22,772 bases of DNA, taken from positions 1 through 22,772 of the forward strand of contig CALGTT010000133.1 of assembly GCA_937901485.1 (NCBI GenBank), given 5' to 3'. A program made the position numbers and the translations under genes. This DNA is from an uncultured Ruminococcus sp. Its GTDB lineage: Bacteria; Bacillota; Clostridia; Oscillospirales; Ruminococcaceae. The stretch's first letter is position 1; each line of letters opens with the position of its first letter. Under the pieces are notes generated by a model. The model ran no database searches, was not told where the DNA came from, and saw only the letters and a program-made list of their open reading frames with translations. Shown here piece by piece: positions 20,676-22,772 of the stretch.

Positions 20676-21779
20676 ATGAAATTTGAATGCTTTAAAAATG
20701 ATTTATGCAACGCCATTGCACATGTGTCAAAGGGTGTTTCTCCAAAATCCACGATCCCGGCACTGGAGGGTATCTGTGTACAGATGGAACACGGCGGTGT
20801 TGTGCTGACCGGCTATGATCTGGAGATCGGCATCCGGACACGCGTTCCGGCGATCTGCTGTGATAATTTCTCCTTTGTGCTCAATGCAAGACTGTTCAGC
20901 GAAATGACACGTCGCATGACGGGCGAAAAGGTAACGTTTGAAATTGACGAGACACTCAATGCCATTATTGCAAGCGATCACGCAGAATACCGTATTTCTG
21001 CAATGTCTGCCGAGGAATTCCCCGCACTTCCCGTGGTAGAAACGACCACAAAGACGGTGATCCCGCAGCCGATCCTGCGTTCCATGATCCAGCAGTCGAG
21101 CTTTGCGGCATCCATCAAGGAAGATAAGCCCATTCTGACCGGTGAGCTGTTTGAATCCGGTGACAATATGTTCTATGTGGTGGCAATGGACCGCTACAGA
21201 CTGGCAATGCGTCAGGAAAAGCTCGCAGAGCTGGGAACTTTCCGCTTTGTCGTGCCGAAAAAGGCTCTCTCCGAGCTGATCATGCTGCTCAAGGATGAGG
21301 AAGAGAGCATGTGCGAATTTTCCACAAACGGCAAGCATATCGTATTCTCCGTCAATGGCTTTGCGCTGTTTGCAAGACTGCTTGAGGGACAGTTCCACAA
21401 CTTCAAGAGCAGCATCCCGAACGAGGCGAAGACCGAGGTCGTGATGAATACGCGCGATATGATCGGCTGTGCAGAACGCTGCGCACTGCTGATCAACGAC
21501 AAGAACAAAGCCCCCATGCGCTGTACTTTTGCGGATGGCTGCATGGAGCTTTCCTGCAAGACGGGCATTGGCGTGATCAATGACCGTATTCCGGCAGAGA
21601 TCAGCGGCGAAGCCCTGACCATCGGCTTCAGCAATAAGTATCTGCTTGAAGCACTGCGTGCATGTGAATGTGATAAGATCAAGCTGCACATGAGCGGCAG
21701 CAACAAGGTCATCAAGATCACCCCCATGGATGGTGAGAGCTTTGTGTATCTGATCATGCCCATTCAGCTGAAAAATTAA
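20676..21779 (+). CDS. dnaN: DNA polymerase III beta subunit (sliding clamp)
   Basis: A 367-residue clamp, full length for the family, that rings DNA and tethers polymerase and partners. The N terminus carries the typical TIPALEGI, and the C terminus ends near MPIQLKN, where most homologues have MPVR. ATG 20676 has AGGAG (20662-20666) 9 nt upstream. It follows oriC, the canonical place; I see no clear promoter between the DnaA-trio and the start. Probably first gene of dnaN-orf130-rlbA-recF. Confidence 0.96.
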   Translation: MKFECFKNDLCNAIAHVSKGVSPKSTIPALEGICVQMEHGGVVLTGYDLEIGIRTRVPAICCDNFSFVLNARLFSEMTRRMTGEKVTFEIDETLNAIIASDHAEYRISAMSAEEFPALPVVETTTKTVIPQPILRSMIQQSSFAASIKEDKPILTGELFESGDNMFYVVAMDRYRLAMRQEKLAELGTFRFVVPKKALSELIMLLKDEEESMCEFSTNGKHIVFSVNGFALFARLLEGQFHNFKSSIPNEAKTEVVMNTRDMIGCAERCALLINDKNKAPMRCTFADGCMELSCKTGIGVINDRIPAEISGEALTIGFSNKYLLEALRACECDKIKLHMSGSNKVIKITPMDGESFVYLIMPIQLKN

Positions 21780-21801
21780 AAGATAAAGGATAAATAGGAT
21801 T

Positions 21802-22194
21802 ATGATGATCTGGTATAAGAGTTATACATATTCAGTCAAGGCGACGGCACTTTCTGCCTTTTCGAGCATTCTGACTTATTTTGCGGTGATCGGTGCGATC
21901 GTGATGGTGGTGCTTCTGTTTGATGAAACACCTGCCATTCACCCTGCGCTTGCAGTCGTGCTTGCCATTGCACTGGCAGGACTGGCGGCGGCGGTCTATT
22001 TCGGCTTTTACCGCCGGATTCCGGAGCGCGTAGCAAAGAAGGATATGGAGCAGAAGCTGCAGAAGAATGTGAAGTTTGCGCACCGCTTCTGCAAGGAAAA
22101 TCCCGAAATGTACGAGGCAGTCAGACAGATGAACCCCGCATTTGCGGAGCAGTACACCAGAAATGAAGCCGGAGAGCTTGTAAAAACAAGCTGA
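21802..22194 (+). CDS. Small two-helix membrane protein between dnaN and rlbA
   Basis: A 130-residue protein I do not recognise. Two hydrophobic segments (about 24-42 and 50-70) separated by a short acidic/Pro loop, a basic stretch RRIPERVAKK after the second, then a soluble C-terminal helix-rich tail. That topology puts both termini in the cytosol. ATG 21802 and 21805 are both possible; AAAGGA lies 11 nt before the first and AGGA 5 nt before the second. It lies 22 nt after dnaN and 22 nt before rlbA, so it is co-transcribed with replication genes. This position usually holds no such gene. Confidence 0.75.
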   Translation: MMIWYKSYTYSVKATALSAFSSILTYFAVIGAIVMVVLLFDETPAIHPALAVVLAIALAGLAAAVYFGFYRRIPERVAKKDMEQKLQKNVKFAHRFCKENPEMYEAVRQMNPAFAEQYTRNEAGELVKTS

Positions 22195-22216
22195 GCCGCC
22201 TGCGAAAGGAGCAGCT

Positions 22217-22435
22217 ATGGCACAGGAAAAAATTGAGGTCAAGATCACCACAGAATTCATCAAGCTCGATTCCCTGCTGAAATTTGCAGGACTCTGCGAC
22301 ACGGGCGGCTTTGCAAAGGAGCTTGTCCAGCAGGGGGCAGTTTCTGTGAATGGTGAGGTATGCACCATGCGCGGGAAAAAGATCCGTCCGGGCGATACGG
22401 TATCCGTGGATAAGTTTGTGGTAGAGGTACAGTAG
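22217..22435 (+). CDS. rlbA: S4-domain RNA-binding protein RlbA/YaaA
   Basis: A 72-residue single S4 domain with the pattern IKLDSLLKFAGLCDTGGFAKELVQ and VNGEV...RGKKIRPGD. The yaaA/rlbA gene between dnaN and recF is typical of Firmicutes; it has been linked to ribosome assembly, though its role is not settled. AAAGGAG lies 6 nt before ATG 22217. recF follows after 5 nt. Confidence 0.92.
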   Translation: MAQEKIEVKITTEFIKLDSLLKFAGLCDTGGFAKELVQQGAVSVNGEVCTMRGKKIRPGDTVSVDKFVVEVQ

Positions 22436-22440
22436 TTTTT

Positions 22441-22772
22441 ATGCATATTACGTCATTTTCCGCGGATGGCTTCCGCAATCTCAGGGGCGTGCGCTTCACA
22501 CCTGACAGGCGGTTCAATGTCATCATCGGCGACAATGCGCAGGGAAAGACCAATCTGCTCGATGCCATCTGGCTGATGACGGGCTGCAAGAGCTTTCACG
22601 GAGTCAGGGAACGGCATTATCTTGGCTTTGATGCCCCCTTTTTTCACTGCGATATGCGTTTTGATGACGGCAGACGGCAGCAGCGGATGACATACAGTCT
22701 TGAACGTGGGGCACAGAAAAAACGTAAAATCACGATCAATGGCGTAGATACGGCAAAAACGGGCGGACTTTT
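22441..22772 (+). CDS. recF: DNA replication and repair protein RecF (partial, C-terminal part outside window)
   Basis: The first 110 residues are present; the reading frame is open to the window end. Starts MHITSFSADGFRNLRG and carries the ABC-type Walker A GDNAQGKTN near residues 30-38. RecF, with RecO and RecR, loads RecA at gaps. There is no strong SD close to ATG 22441; with rlbA ending 5 nt upstream, translational coupling is likely. Confidence 0.93.
   Translation, partial: MHITSFSADGFRNLRGVRFTPDRRFNVIIGDNAQGKTNLLDAIWLMTGCKSFHGVRERHYLGFDAPFFHCDMRFDDGRRQQRMTYSLERGAQKKRKITINGVDTAKTGGL

Overview
The window is the replication-origin region of a low-to-mid GC Gram-positive bacterium. Gene order, Shine-Dalgarno (SD)-rich starts, sigma-A promoters with 17-nt spacers and the protein sequences point to Clostridia, most likely a Ruminococcus-like member of the Oscillospiraceae. 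The genus is inference; the phylum is well supported.

Layout: the origin lies between dnaA (18426-19808) and dnaN (20676-21779). It holds degenerate DnaA boxes, a GC-rich block, a five-unit DnaA-trio and an AT-rich stretch. To the right, on the + strand, come dnaN, a small membrane protein, the S4-domain protein rlbA/yaaA and the start of recF, which is cut by the window end. To the left, on the - strand, come rpmH-rnpA-yidD-yidC-jag, then mnmE-mnmG-rsmG, noc, parA-parB-serS and feoB. These blocks run away from the origin, with the forks. Three genes on the left arm face the fork: birA, metY and a membrane/zinc-ribbon protein.

Chromosome segregation is unusually visible. parA, parB and noc are present, with five convincing parS-type 16-mers: inside birA, before serS, an inverted pair between parA and noc, and inside rsmG. 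A sixth, degenerate one lies in feoB. The three coding-region sites are all read in the same frame as Val-Ser-X-Glu-Thr. ParA has an altered Walker A motif (KGDVGKS instead of KGGVGKT).

The most interesting accessory feature is a pair of near-identical ~250-bp cassettes flanking metY. Each has a strong + promoter, an SD-sequestering hairpin, a 32-residue hydrophobic peptide resembling holin-like type I toxins, a shared bidirectional terminator, and a converging - strand promoter for an antisense RNA. They look like duplicated type I toxin-antitoxin loci.

Other points: a membrane protein built of two apparent copies of a [two-helix hairpin + winged-helix-like] module, an intrinsic terminator pressed against the mnmE ribosome-binding site, a perfect 26-bp palindrome between rpmH and rnpA, a duplicated 88-bp GC-rich element just after dnaA, and a TTG start for yidC.
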